NCBI RefSeq assembly: GCF_028596025.1
Contig: NZ_CP117167.1
Coordinates: 3,162,001-3,226,000 of the forward strand
Direction of reading: 5' to 3'
Length of the DNA stretch: 64,000 nucleotides
From: Mucilaginibacter jinjuensis
GTDB lineage: Bacteria > Bacteroidota > Bacteroidia > Sphingobacteriales > Sphingobacteriaceae
Part shown: positions 24,968 to 33,558 of the stretch, piece by piece
Layout: every line of letters starts with the position of its first letter
Numbering within the stretch: position 1 is the first letter of the stretch
Notes under the pieces: model-generated
Database searches by the model: none
The model's input: the letters and a program-made list of their open reading frames with translations, nothing else
Told to the model about the DNA's origin: nothing
Position numbers and translations under genes: made by a program

Positions 24968-26371
24968 ATGATTCACAGATACGCTACGTTTATCAAGGCT
25001 ATTAATTTAACTATTGACTATATTATACTGAATATTAGCATGGTGATAGCTTATCTTATCGTAGATAAATCTTTCATCATGTGGATAAATAACAAAAATT
25101 ATTTACCCATTGTGTTGGTTTTTAACCTGATATGGCTTTTATCGGCCAATATATCAGGGCTTTATGAGTCGGTATTAAATAAGGATTCGATAAACACTTA
25201 TCGCAGTGTTTTTAAAACTTATTTAATATTTGTAGGGCTCATCTGCGTTACTATTATCATTATTATTGGTACCAAGGCTTACTTTATTACCCGCGAATAT
25301 CTCTTTGCGTCAATAGCTTTATTCGGGTTTTTATTGGGCATCTGGAAACTCATATTCCTCACCATCCGCCGTGGCGACAGGCGCGTTTTGATGGATAAAC
25401 GAAATGTGATCATTGTAGGTGCCGGGCGCGTGGGCCTTGATTTATATAATTATTTTCAGAGCAACCCCGACAGAGGTTATAACATGATCGGCTTTTTTGA
25501 TGATGACCCCGATCGTGTTAACAATACGGATATGTTTTTGGGTAAAACTCACGAATGTGTGGAGTATGTGATCTCAAACAAGGTACACGAAATATTTTGT
25601 GCCTTACCAAGCACAGAAGCTAAATCGATAGAGAAACTGATGCTGGAGGCCGATAAAAATATGATCCGCTTTAAGCTGGTGCCCGAGTATTATAGCTACA
25701 GCAACAGGCCTACACTGGTACAAAGCTTTGGCCATATACCTGTAATATCATTAAGGCCAGAACCTCTGGAAAGTGTGCTTAACCGTTTTATTAAACGTGT
25801 TTTTGATATTCTTTTCTCGTTGTGCATACTGCTTTTTGTTTTTAGCTGGTTATTTCCAATACTGGCTATCATTATCAAGCTACAATCGCCAGGGCCTGTA
25901 TTTTTTATGCAGGTACGCTCGGGGCGCGAGAATGAAAACTTTAAGTGCTACAAATTCCGTAGCATGAAGGTTAACAAGGATTCTGATAAAAAGCAGGCCA
26001 CCCGCGGCGATTCGCGTATTACCAAAATAGGTGCTTTTATGCGCCGTACCAATATCGATGAACTGCCCCAGTTCTTCAACGTGCTGATAGGTAACATGTC
26101 GGTAGTAGGGCCACGTCCGCACATGGTAAGCCATACCGAGCAATACTCTAAAGAGATTGAGAAATACATGGTACGCCACTTTCTTAAGCCAGGCATCACC
26201 GGCTGGGCACAGGTAAATGGTTTCCGTGGCGAAACTAAAAATACTGAAGCTATGGCCAACAGGGTAGAGGCTGACGTTTGGTATCTCGAAAACTGGTCGT
26301 TTTTGCTGGATCTGAAGATTATCTTTTTAACCTTTTGGAATACTGCCAAAGGCGATAAAAATGCCTTCTAA
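24968..26371 (+). CDS. Undecaprenyl-phosphate sugar-1-phosphate transferase (WcaJ/WbaP type)
   Basis: Starts extracellular polysaccharide or O-unit synthesis by transferring a hexose-1-phosphate to undecaprenyl phosphate. 467 aa: four to five N-terminal TM helices (residues 10-135), a central Rossmann-like domain (VIIVGAGRVGLDLYNYFQS), a fifth TM at about 275-300, and the C-terminal catalytic domain with QSPGPVFFMQVRSGRENENF, CYKFRSM and RRTNIDELPQFFNVL then VVGPRPH. The match to the glucose transferase subfamily is by architecture only; the sugar cannot be read from sequence. No other polysaccharide gene follows, so it is a lone initiator. Confidence 0.93.
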   Translation: MIHRYATFIKAINLTIDYIILNISMVIAYLIVDKSFIMWINNKNYLPIVLVFNLIWLLSANISGLYESVLNKDSINTYRSVFKTYLIFVGLICVTIIIIIGTKAYFITREYLFASIALFGFLLGIWKLIFLTIRRGDRRVLMDKRNVIIVGAGRVGLDLYNYFQSNPDRGYNMIGFFDDDPDRVNNTDMFLGKTHECVEYVISNKVHEIFCALPSTEAKSIEKLMLEADKNMIRFKLVPEYYSYSNRPTLVQSFGHIPVISLRPEPLESVLNRFIKRVFDILFSLCILLFVFSWLFPILAIIIKLQSPGPVFFMQVRSGRENENFKCYKFRSMKVNKDSDKKQATRGDSRITKIGAFMRRTNIDELPQFFNVLIGNMSVVGPRPHMVSHTEQYSKEIEKYMVRHFLKPGITGWAQVNGFRGETKNTEAMANRVEADVWYLENWSFLLDLKIIFLTFWNTAKGDKNAF

Positions 26372-26432
26372 GCAGATCCTGGAAATTAAAATGCCTGATA
26401 ATGAACCCTAAAGCAATTATTTGCAAAAAAGG

Positions 26433-26463
26433 TTGCGAAAGCTGGCTCAGAAGTATATCTTTG
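26433..26463 (+). promoter_or_regulatory. Promoter of tRNA-Leu(UAG)
   Basis: TTG (26433-26435), 20 bases, then TATCTTTG (26456-26463) fit TTG-N19-TAnnTTTG; the tRNA begins 17 bases later. Confidence 0.78.
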
Positions 26464-26480
26464 CAATCTCAAAAATAACC

Positions 26481-26562
26481 GCGGAAGTGGCGTAATTGGT
26501 AGCCGCACCAGACTTAGGATCTGGCGCTTCACGGCGTGGGGGTTCGAGTCCCTTCTTCCGCA
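26481..26562 (+). tRNA. tRNA-Leu (anticodon UAG)
   Basis: Class II tRNA of 82 nt: acceptor GCGGAAG/CTTCCGC, D-loop AATTGGTAG, anticodon loop ACTTAGGA with TAG, long variable arm, T-loop TTCGAGT. CCA is not encoded. Confidence 0.95.
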
Positions 26563-26573
26563 CATTAAATGAG

Positions 26574-26607
26574 AAAAGCCTCTTTAAAGAAATTTAAAGA
26601 GGCTTTT
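26574..26607. terminator. Bidirectional terminator between tRNA-Leu and the metallophosphoesterase gene
   Basis: AAAAGCCTCTTTAAA and TTTAAAGAGGCTTTT pair around GAAA, with A-tract and T-tract on opposite sides, between two convergent units. Confidence 0.85.
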
Positions 26608-26630
26608 GTGCTTTTACACAATTTATGATT

Positions 26631-27809
26631 TTATCCCCGCTTCAATGTAATCACAGCAATCTCGGGCCAAATACCCAATCGGCCTTTAAAGCCTAAAAAG
26701 CCAAATCCCCGGTTAACATATAGGTATTTATCATGCCTATGATATAAGCCAGCCCATTGCGGGTATACGTATTTAACAGGGCTCCATTGAAAACCAAACA
26801 GCTCTATACCAAATTGCATGCCGTGAGTGTGGCCTGCCAAGGTGAGGTTGATATGCTTGTTGTGCTCCAGCGTCTGCGCTTCCCAATGTGATGGATCGTG
26901 CGACATCAGGATTTTAAACTCATGGTCATCTATACTTTGCGATGCTTTAACCAGGTCGCCGTATTTGTGAAATCCACCTTTGCCCCAGTTTTCTACACCA
27001 ATAAGTGCGATATATTGACCGTTCTTTTCAATCTGCATAGCTTCATTCAAAAGCAACCTGAAGCCCATTTCCTGATGTACCTCTTTTAATCGTACCAGAT
27101 TTGCCGCTTGATCAGCTTCACTTTCCCAACGGATGTAATCGCCATAATCGTGATTACCCAGTACAGAGTACTTACCTAATGGGGCTTTAAGTGTAGCAAA
27201 GCTGTCAATCCAGGGTGTCATTTCGCTGGCTTGGTTGTTAACGAGGTCGCCTGTAAACAATATGACATCACTGTTTTGCTTGTTTACTAAATTGATACCT
27301 TTTTCAACTCCGCGTTTACTGGTAAAACTTCCTGCGTGTATATCTGATAACTGGGTAATGGTGAATCCATCGAACTCGGCAGGGAGATCTTTAAACTTAA
27401 GTATTGTGCGGTGTACCTTGTAATGGTGGCGGCCGCCCGTCATCCCGTAAATTAAACTTACAAATGGTATCGCGCCAATAAATACGGCCAGCTCACTTAC
27501 CCAAACACTACGCGGCGGAAAGTGGCGGAATAGCCTGATAATATCTTCGACCAGCAATATCGGCATAGCAAATATTTTAGGTACAAGGGTGAGCAGGGCA
27601 AAAGCCATTAGCCAGTTACCTAAACCCGCAGGGGCAATTTTACTTCGGCGTAAAAAAACAATGCTTATTAAGCCTAAAACCAGTATTACGTCGATAAACC
27701 AATAGCCATTGCGTATTAAATTATTGGTAGTTAAGGTGTTGATCGCCTGGGCGAAATATAGATCTGAAATAATCCAGATTAATAAAATTAATGGAAAACG
27801 TTTAGCCAT
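26631..27809 (-). CDS. Membrane-anchored metallophosphoesterase (YkuE/YaeI-like)
   Basis: 392 aa with four hydrophobic N-terminal helices (about residues 5-25, 35-52, 63-85, 100-120) followed by a calcineurin-type phosphoesterase domain. All metal motifs are visible: TQLSDIHAGSF (D-x-H), LFTGDLVNNQ, LGNHDYGDY, LMSHDPSHW and LAGHTHGMQFG. The active site faces the cytosol or periplasm depending on TM count; a lipid substrate such as UDP-diacylglucosamine is possible for this group but unproven. Single gene, convergent with tRNA-Leu. Confidence 0.93.
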   Translation of the reverse strand: MAKRFPLILLIWIISDLYFAQAINTLTTNNLIRNGYWFIDVILVLGLISIVFLRRSKIAPAGLGNWLMAFALLTLVPKIFAMPILLVEDIIRLFRHFPPRSVWVSELAVFIGAIPFVSLIYGMTGGRHHYKVHRTILKFKDLPAEFDGFTITQLSDIHAGSFTSKRGVEKGINLVNKQNSDVILFTGDLVNNQASEMTPWIDSFATLKAPLGKYSVLGNHDYGDYIRWESEADQAANLVRLKEVHQEMGFRLLLNEAMQIEKNGQYIALIGVENWGKGGFHKYGDLVKASQSIDDHEFKILMSHDPSHWEAQTLEHNKHINLTLAGHTHGMQFGIELFGFQWSPVKYVYPQWAGLYHRHDKYLYVNRGFGFLGFKGRLGIWPEIAVITLKRG

Positions 27810-27922
27810 AACAGTACAGACGATTAAGATAGCCTAACATTTTAATCCGCTATGCGATTAGAATAATAAAGACTTAGGGATGACAAAGATTAGTTACCTT
27901 TTAACGTCTGCAAATAAATAAA

Positions 27923-28492
27923 TTATACCCGTATCAACGGTAACTGCAAATTGGTAGGCCTGTTCTCAGGTTTATCAAATGCACGCCCATCAACATTTTT
28001 GCTGCCATTAAAAAGCATGTTGTTATAAATATAGATCAAATCATAGTCTACGTATATTTTGTCTGCGCTTAGGCCAAAAATAGGGAATGCCTTTGATTTT
28101 ACATCTTGTGTGGTATTAATAGCCCAAGGCTCAATATCGGGCAACGGAAACTTGTTAACCGCATCTGCAAAGCCCTGGTGTAATGGTGTAATTTCGTAGG
28201 ATTCATCTGCTACGTAATCAACTTTATAAGCTCCTTCAGTTAATGGATGTGGTCCCTGCCACGCCAGGTGGCCCTTAATTTCGATTTTAACCAATGGGAC
28301 ACTGCCTATAGCATCTGCATAATTGATAATGCTACAAGCAAAGCTGTTGCTTTTTCCGTATTCAAATTTCCGGCTTAAATAAAAGGGCTGGATATCGCCC
28401 GATGTGTTTTTTATTATACTGGGGCGTAGCTCTGTGGTAATGCTTTGCCAAATACCGCCTTTAATAAATTGTTGTGTTTGTTCTGCTGTCAT
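27923..28492 (-). CDS. Unrecognised cytosolic protein divergent from an HxlR regulator
   Basis: 189 aa, no signal peptide, no membrane segment. Strand-rich with aromatic residues (PFYLSRKFEYGKSN, KVDYVADESYEITPLHQGF, IYVDYDLIYIYNNMLFNGS) and ends in LQLPLIRV. Residues suggest a beta-barrel or lipocalin-like ligand binder, but I recognise no family. The 76-base divergent gap to the HxlR gene makes it the likely target of that regulator. HxlR-type sensors often control neighbouring enzymes for quinone or aldehyde stress; this is context, not evidence of function. Confidence 0.75.
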   Translation of the reverse strand: MTAEQTQQFIKGGIWQSITTELRPSIIKNTSGDIQPFYLSRKFEYGKSNSFACSIINYADAIGSVPLVKIEIKGHLAWQGPHPLTEGAYKVDYVADESYEITPLHQGFADAVNKFPLPDIEPWAINTTQDVKSKAFPIFGLSADKIYVDYDLIYIYNNMLFNGSKNVDGRAFDKPENRPTNLQLPLIRV

Positions 28493-28568
28493 AGGTTAAA
28501 GTTCAGCAACATTGTTCCAAATTAAAATATAGTCATTAATTTAGTTCATAGTACTTATTTTCATACTA

Positions 28569-28913
28569 ATGGCAAGTATACGTAAAAACAAAGATTTTAA
28601 CCCCTACAACTGCCCGGTAACGCATACCATGAACAAGATTGGTGGCAAATGGAAAGTACTGATCATATATGCTATCAGCTTAAAATGCAACCGTTTCAGC
28701 AAACTACAGAAAGCGTTGCCCTTAATAACCAAGCAAATGCTGGTAACTCAATTACGTGAATTGGAAGAAGACGGTATTTTAGAAAGGACAGTATACGCCG
28801 AAGTACCACCCAGAGTTGAATATAAGCTTTCAGCGCAAGGCCTCTCATTGATGCCCATAATTTCTGTAATGCAGGAGTGGGGGCTAAAAGATTTGGCTGT
28901 TAAACAAGAGTAA
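28569..28913 (+). CDS. HxlR family winged-helix transcriptional regulator
   Basis: 114 aa with the HxlR pattern: NPYNCPVTHTMNKIGGKWKVLII (Cys near residue 14 that is redox-active in QorR/HypR-type members), CNRFSKLQKALPLITKQMLVTQLRELEEDG (recognition helix) and the wing VPPRVEYKLSAQG. The Cys and the divergent neighbour suggest a thiol-sensing local repressor or activator (inference). It converges with the TPR gene with only 14 bases between. Confidence 0.93.
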   Translation: MASIRKNKDFNPYNCPVTHTMNKIGGKWKVLIIYAISLKCNRFSKLQKALPLITKQMLVTQLRELEEDGILERTVYAEVPPRVEYKLSAQGLSLMPIISVMQEWGLKDLAVKQE

Positions 28914-28927
28914 AAGTGAATTGGAGA

Positions 28928-30193
28928 TTACTCCTCTGTTTGCTCTTCATCAATCTTACCAACTACCTTCTCCTGTGCATGAACCAGTTTTTCTTTCAAC
29001 CAATGCGTTAAGTTATGATGTAATGGTACTAACACAGCAGCAAGCGCTACTAATATTAATAATTCGAAAACAGGGGTGTGATTAGTTAGTTTCTCCACCC
29101 AGGGGTGGATGAGGAGGGTGATAAATTCAAATATCAGCAATAAACTTAAAACGCTCATAAATTCAATAATCCGCCGGTGGGTTCTGGTTCGGCTAAGCAA
29201 AAGGGCTACAAGTAAGAACACTACGATAAACAGTGCAATAGCCGATAACTGCAGGTTTTCTTTTCGCTCTTCTAGTTGCTTTTCTTTTTCTTCCTGTAAT
29301 TCGCGCTGGCGTTGTTGTTCATTATAGGTAAGGTTTTGTACCTGTCTTATTTTTTGTTCGTTAAACGTGCTGTCTTTTAATAGTAAAGCATGCTGGTAAT
29401 AGCCAATAGCTTGTTTAGGATCTGTTGTTGCATACAATTTCGCCAGTAATTCATTGGCCTCTATAACACCTGGCAGATAGGGGACTAATTTAGCCGTTTC
29501 CAATTCTTTCTTAGTATAATAAATGCAGGAATCTGTTTTACCATTACTATTAAACAAAGCCGAAAGCCCCTGGTAGTTGATAAACATACCATAATTTGAT
29601 TTTGCTTTTATAGCATTTACCAAACTTTGCTGGTAATAACCTTGGGCCACTAAATAGTTATGTAAACCAAAATGTGCCTGTCCTAAGGTTGTTAGCGCCT
29701 CACATTGTTGTAAAACCGTCATCCGGTTGCCTAGGTTTTTAACCATTTGGTAAGCCAACTGTGCGTATTTAAGCGCCAGTTGATATTGGTGGTTATCTGC
29801 GTATGCCGATGAAAGCACATAAGTGGCTATGGCCAGGTTAACAGGCTCATTAATGGTAGAAAATAACTGCTGTGCCTTAAGTTCGTACTCGATTGATTTT
29901 TCCTTGTCTTTCTGGCTTCCGTATATAAAGGATAAGTCCATATAAACATTGCCAATCTCTTTTTTAAGGTTCAAAGATTCTGCAAGTTTTAAGGATGTTA
30001 ATGCGTGGCTTAACGACATAGGGTAGTTGCCCAGATCCTGATACTTTGAACTTATCTGGTTGTTTAACCATAACCTTTCTGTATCCTGTTTGGCGATAGT
30101 TAACAAATGCTTTAAACTATCAACCTGTTTGGATTGGGCAAAAGATGTAAAGACGATAAATAGTAGAAATATTAGTAAGGATAGTTTTTTCAT
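28928..30193 (-). CDS. Exported TPR protein with C-terminal membrane helices
   Basis: 421 aa. A signal peptide (ends FAQSKQ) precedes roughly six TPR-like repeats between residues 40 and 290 (for example KEIGNVYMDLSFIYGSQKDKEKSIEYELKAQ cut in pairs of helices, ALTTLGQAHFGLHNYLVAQGYY). Next come an acidic-basic coiled coil (QRQRELQEEKEKQLEERKENL), three hydrophobic helices (about 313-335, 342-362, 370-392) and a charged tail. It resembles the sensory half of Bacteroidota TPR-histidine kinases, but no kinase or HTH domain follows, so it is a signalling-like stub or scaffold. No cognate partner is adjacent. Confidence 0.85.
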   Translation of the reverse strand: MKKLSLLIFLLFIVFTSFAQSKQVDSLKHLLTIAKQDTERLWLNNQISSKYQDLGNYPMSLSHALTSLKLAESLNLKKEIGNVYMDLSFIYGSQKDKEKSIEYELKAQQLFSTINEPVNLAIATYVLSSAYADNHQYQLALKYAQLAYQMVKNLGNRMTVLQQCEALTTLGQAHFGLHNYLVAQGYYQQSLVNAIKAKSNYGMFINYQGLSALFNSNGKTDSCIYYTKKELETAKLVPYLPGVIEANELLAKLYATTDPKQAIGYYQHALLLKDSTFNEQKIRQVQNLTYNEQQRQRELQEEKEKQLEERKENLQLSAIALFIVVFLLVALLLSRTRTHRRIIEFMSVLSLLLIFEFITLLIHPWVEKLTNHTPVFELLILVALAAVLVPLHHNLTHWLKEKLVHAQEKVVGKIDEEQTEE

Positions 30194-30271
30194 ACCAGAT
30201 TGATGTGCCTGTAGGTTGGCCTAAAATAAGCAATTAGGTATTTTATTTTTTATTTATACCGATAATATATT

Positions 30272-31072
30272 CTATCGCACCGTAGCGGCAAATTCTGAAG
30301 GCCTCATATTGGCCAGTTGCTGAAACGTATTGCTGAATGCCGAAATGCTTTGATAGCCGGTATCGAAGGCGATCTGGCTTAGTGTTAAATCAGTTTGAAG
30401 CATTAATTCTACAGCCTTTACGATGCGCACCTGCTTTAAATATTGCAGAAAAGATATACTTAACACGTTTTGAAACAGGCGCGACAAAGAGCGTTCGGCA
30501 ATATTAAATCTTTCACTTACAGATTTTAGGGTGAGTTGCTTCTCTACATTTTCATACAAATAACGCAATATGGGGCGTAGGCGTTCATTTGTAGTAGTGG
30601 GCAGGGCTATGGGTACATTCTGGGGGCTGAGGCTTGGTAATATATTTTTAATGGCGATTAAAAATGCAAAATCCGGATCGGAGGGCTTGATATCATAATC
30701 GTAACGCTGCGTATAATTAATCATTTCATGCAATAAGTTATTTACAGGGTAAATACCTGTATGCTGGTAAAAAATATGCTTATCATCATCAGGATAATAT
30801 ATGTTATGGATAATGGCATCACTTGAGAGCCTGATCTGCAAAAAATGATCAACTCCCGGCGGTATCCAGATGTAATGCCTGGCTGGTATCACAAAGGTGT
30901 TACCCACAAAATGGATATATGCCAAACCACCCTCTACATAACTTAGCTGCCCTTTTTTATGGTTGTGGACAGGAAAACGCCGTTCGGATTTTTGGGGCAT
31001 TACATAAATTGACTTACTGTGTTTATCAATCTCAATAAACTGTTCGGCCGAACTTAATTGCTGTATATTCAT
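30272..31072 (-). CDS. AraC family regulator divergent from an efflux operon
   Basis: 266 aa: N-terminal cupin (FPVHNHKKGQLSYVEGG, then RHYIWIPPGVDHFLQI) and C-terminal AraC DNA-binding domain (TLKSVSERFNIAERSLSRLF, then LTLSQIAFDTGYQSISAFSNTFQQL). The cupin keeps His residues that in this group may bind metal or small ligands. It is 80 bases from, and divergent to, the TolC-HlyD-MFS operon, so regulation of that pump is expected. Confidence 0.92.
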   Translation of the reverse strand: MNIQQLSSAEQFIEIDKHSKSIYVMPQKSERRFPVHNHKKGQLSYVEGGLAYIHFVGNTFVIPARHYIWIPPGVDHFLQIRLSSDAIIHNIYYPDDDKHIFYQHTGIYPVNNLLHEMINYTQRYDYDIKPSDPDFAFLIAIKNILPSLSPQNVPIALPTTTNERLRPILRYLYENVEKQLTLKSVSERFNIAERSLSRLFQNVLSISFLQYLKQVRIVKAVELMLQTDLTLSQIAFDTGYQSISAFSNTFQQLANMRPSEFAATVR

Positions 31073-31131
31073 GTGGCTGGAATCATCAAATATTAGGCAA
31101 TTTACATCAAATAGTGCGCAAATGCTATAAG

Positions 31132-31159
31132 TAATTTTGTATCATAAAATTTATGATAC
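31132..31159 (+). promoter_or_regulatory. Promoter -7 box and 21-bp palindrome over the efflux-operon start
   Basis: TAATTTTG (31132-31139) fits a -7 element. Directly after it, GTATCATAAA (31139-31148) and TTTATGATAC (31150-31159) form a perfect 10-bp inverted repeat around one base, covering the probable transcription start and the ATG at 31153. It could be a repressor operator or a hairpin that hides the start codon. No good -33 TTG was found. Confidence 0.5.
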
Positions 31160-32493
31160 TTAAAAATAATAAGCGGTTGTTCCTTTTCATAAGCCTGGCA
31201 TTGGCTGCAACAGGGGCATTTGCACAGCAGAAAACCACTGCAAGCGCCGCTGTAAACCTGGCTTTACCGCAGGTTTGGGAAAAAGCTGTACAGTATAACA
31301 GAACCATACAGATGCAGCAGCTGCACGTGCAAAGCAGCGAAGAAGAAATAAAAGATGCTAAAGCAGAACGCCTGCCCGATATTAAGGCCGAAGGCGAGTA
31401 CGCCAAAGTAAGTAATATGCCCATGTTTGAGAACGGCATATTTAGTACCCCAACCCAGTATCCGCTCATACATACCTATTATAAGGTAGGTGCCGATGCT
31501 TACTTCAATATTTATAGTGGTGGCAAAACCAATCTGAAAATAGAGGAACAGCAAACTATCCAAAAGATAAGAGAAGAGCAGAAAAACCTGACGGTATCGC
31601 AGATCAAGCTCCAGGCTTCAGGATATTTTTTGGACTTGCAACGCAGCATGATCTTCAAACAACTCATGTTAAGCAACATCGCCGAGCAGGAAAAACAACT
31701 CGACCGTATTAAGCAGTTGCTGAAAAATGGTGTGGTTTTAAAAAGCGATGTACTACGTGCAGAACTGCAGTTATCGAAAGAAAAGCTAACGCTTACCACC
31801 ATCACCAATGATATAGCCATTGCTAATCAGAAACTTAACATTATGATTGGTGAACCCGACAGCCTGGTGGTTAATCCCGTAAATGCTGATGGCGTTGATT
31901 CTGCCTCGGTTAAATCTTATGCTGACTACCTGAATGATGCACAAGGCCATGCTTTTCAGAACAAAATTTCAGAACAGGAAACCAATTTACGCAGATTGCA
32001 ATTAAAAGATGTAAAGGCTAATCTGTCGCCCAAAATTGGCTTGTTTGCTAACTATGCTTACAGCTATCCGCAAATCCAGTTTTATCCTTATGGAGGCTAT
32101 CTGTATGGTTTGGGTATGGCGGGTATCCAGGCTTCGTTCCCAATTTCGGCATTTTACCATAATAAGCATAAGGTAAAAGCTTCCGAAATTGAGTTCAGAC
32201 AACAGGAGGTGGAGCATCTGGATACGCAGGACAATGTAAGGCAGCAAGTAAATGAAGCCTATCTGCGTTATAAGGAAGCCCTTAACCGCATCAGTGTAGC
32301 CCAAACTAATATTCAACAGGCTACAGAAAATTCAAGGATCATCAACAACACATACTTTAATCAAACATCATTGGTAACCGATTTGCTTGAGGCCAATACC
32401 CAGTTGCTTCAAACCAAATTTGATCTGGCTGCTGCGCAAATAGGCGCACAAATGCAATATTACAAGTTACAGGAAGTTACAGGCAAATTATAA
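31153..32493 (+). CDS. TolC family outer-membrane channel of the MFS efflux system
   Basis: 446 aa with signal peptide (LALAATGAFAQQ) and the OEP repeats (QLHVQSSEEEIKDAKAERLPDIKAEGEY in two phrases; C-terminal NTYFNQTSLVTDLLEANTQLLQTKFDLAAAQ). First gene of an operon with a HlyD-type adaptor and a 14-TM-type MFS exporter, two bases before the adaptor ATG. This combination (EmrAB-TolC-like) exports drugs or hydrophobic toxins across both membranes. Confidence 0.94.
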   Translation: MILKNNKRLFLFISLALAATGAFAQQKTTASAAVNLALPQVWEKAVQYNRTIQMQQLHVQSSEEEIKDAKAERLPDIKAEGEYAKVSNMPMFENGIFSTPTQYPLIHTYYKVGADAYFNIYSGGKTNLKIEEQQTIQKIREEQKNLTVSQIKLQASGYFLDLQRSMIFKQLMLSNIAEQEKQLDRIKQLLKNGVVLKSDVLRAELQLSKEKLTLTTITNDIAIANQKLNIMIGEPDSLVVNPVNADGVDSASVKSYADYLNDAQGHAFQNKISEQETNLRRLQLKDVKANLSPKIGLFANYAYSYPQIQFYPYGGYLYGLGMAGIQASFPISAFYHNKHKVKASEIEFRQQEVEHLDTQDNVRQQVNEAYLRYKEALNRISVAQTNIQQATENSRIINNTYFNQTSLVTDLLEANTQLLQTKFDLAAAQIGAQMQYYKLQEVTGKL

Positions 32494-32495
32494 TC

Positions 32496-33554
32496 ATGAG
32501 CACCTCTAATCAATACACCCAAACAGATAAATTAATTACCCGCATAACGGCTTGGATAGCAGGGATAATCCTACTGTTCCTCATCGTATGGGGGGGCATT
32601 TCCTTATACAATTTGTATTTGTACGAAGATACCAATGATGCCCAGGTACAGGAATATATTAACCCGGTAACCAGCCGCGTGTCGGGTTATATCCGCGAGA
32701 TCCGTTACGAAGAAAATCAGGACGTTAAAAAGGGCGATACACTGATCGTAATCGATAACAGCGAATATGCTATTCAGCAACAGGAAGCACAGGCTGCTTT
32801 AGATAATGCCCGTGCGCAGGTACAGGTACTAAACAGCAATATCGAAACATCGGCTAAAACATCGCAGGTAAGCCAGTCGCAAATTGCGGCTGCCAAAGCA
32901 CGTTTGCTGAATAAAGAACAAGATTACGATCGTTATAAAAAACTGTATGATGTTGAATCGGCCACGAAACAACAATTGGAAAATATGCAGGCTGCGCTGG
33001 ATATTGCCCGGTCAGATTATCAAACAACGATGGAAAACTACCAGGCTTCTTTATCCAAAGTAAACGATGCACGTGTACAAACCGCAGTTTTACAAGCCGA
33101 AATTAAAAGGAGGGAAGCTGTAGTTGGCCGTAACAAACTAAATGTAGATTACACCATTATAACTGCCCCATACAACGGTAAAATGGGCCGCCGAACCATA
33201 CAGCAAGGCCAGGCCATTACAGCCGGGCAAACGCTTGCCTTTATAGTGGATCAGGATGCCGGTAAATGGGTGGTTGCCAACTTTAAAGAAACCCAGGTGA
33301 AAAACATGAAGGTTGGCGATAACGCTGAGGTTGAAGCCGATGCCTATCCGGGTCAGAAGTTTAATGGTAAGATCATTTCCTTATCACCGGCCACGGGTTC
33401 AAGCTTTTCATTGTTGCCGCCCGATAACTCTACCGGTAACTTTGTGAAGATTGTACAGCGTATCCCGGTTCGTATCAGGCTTACTGATGATGTTAATACT
33501 ATTGCACCGCTGCGTGCAGGTATGAACACCAACGTTATTATCCGTAAAAAATAA
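32496..33554 (+). CDS. HlyD/EmrA family membrane-fusion protein
   Basis: 352 aa with one N-terminal TM helix (residues 20-40), lipoyl half-domains (GYIREIRYEENQDVKKGDTL and DYTIITAPYNGKMGRRTIQQGQ), a long coiled-coil hairpin between them (residues 85-205), and a beta-barrel end. It bridges the MFS exporter to the TolC channel. Unlike the RND adaptor at 1167-2273 it is anchored by a TM helix rather than a lipid. Same operon: the start is two bases after the TolC stop and the next gene follows after four bases. Confidence 0.95.
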   Translation: MSTSNQYTQTDKLITRITAWIAGIILLFLIVWGGISLYNLYLYEDTNDAQVQEYINPVTSRVSGYIREIRYEENQDVKKGDTLIVIDNSEYAIQQQEAQAALDNARAQVQVLNSNIETSAKTSQVSQSQIAAAKARLLNKEQDYDRYKKLYDVESATKQQLENMQAALDIARSDYQTTMENYQASLSKVNDARVQTAVLQAEIKRREAVVGRNKLNVDYTIITAPYNGKMGRRTIQQGQAITAGQTLAFIVDQDAGKWVVANFKETQVKNMKVGDNAEVEADAYPGQKFNGKIISLSPATGSSFSLLPPDNSTGNFVKIVQRIPVRIRLTDDVNTIAPLRAGMNTNVIIRKK

Positions 33555-33558
33555 GATC

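Noticed and set aside
26631..27809. Mobile or phage-related island in the middle of the window
   Set aside because: No integrase, transposase, tRNA-end duplication or phage protein was found here or elsewhere in the window.
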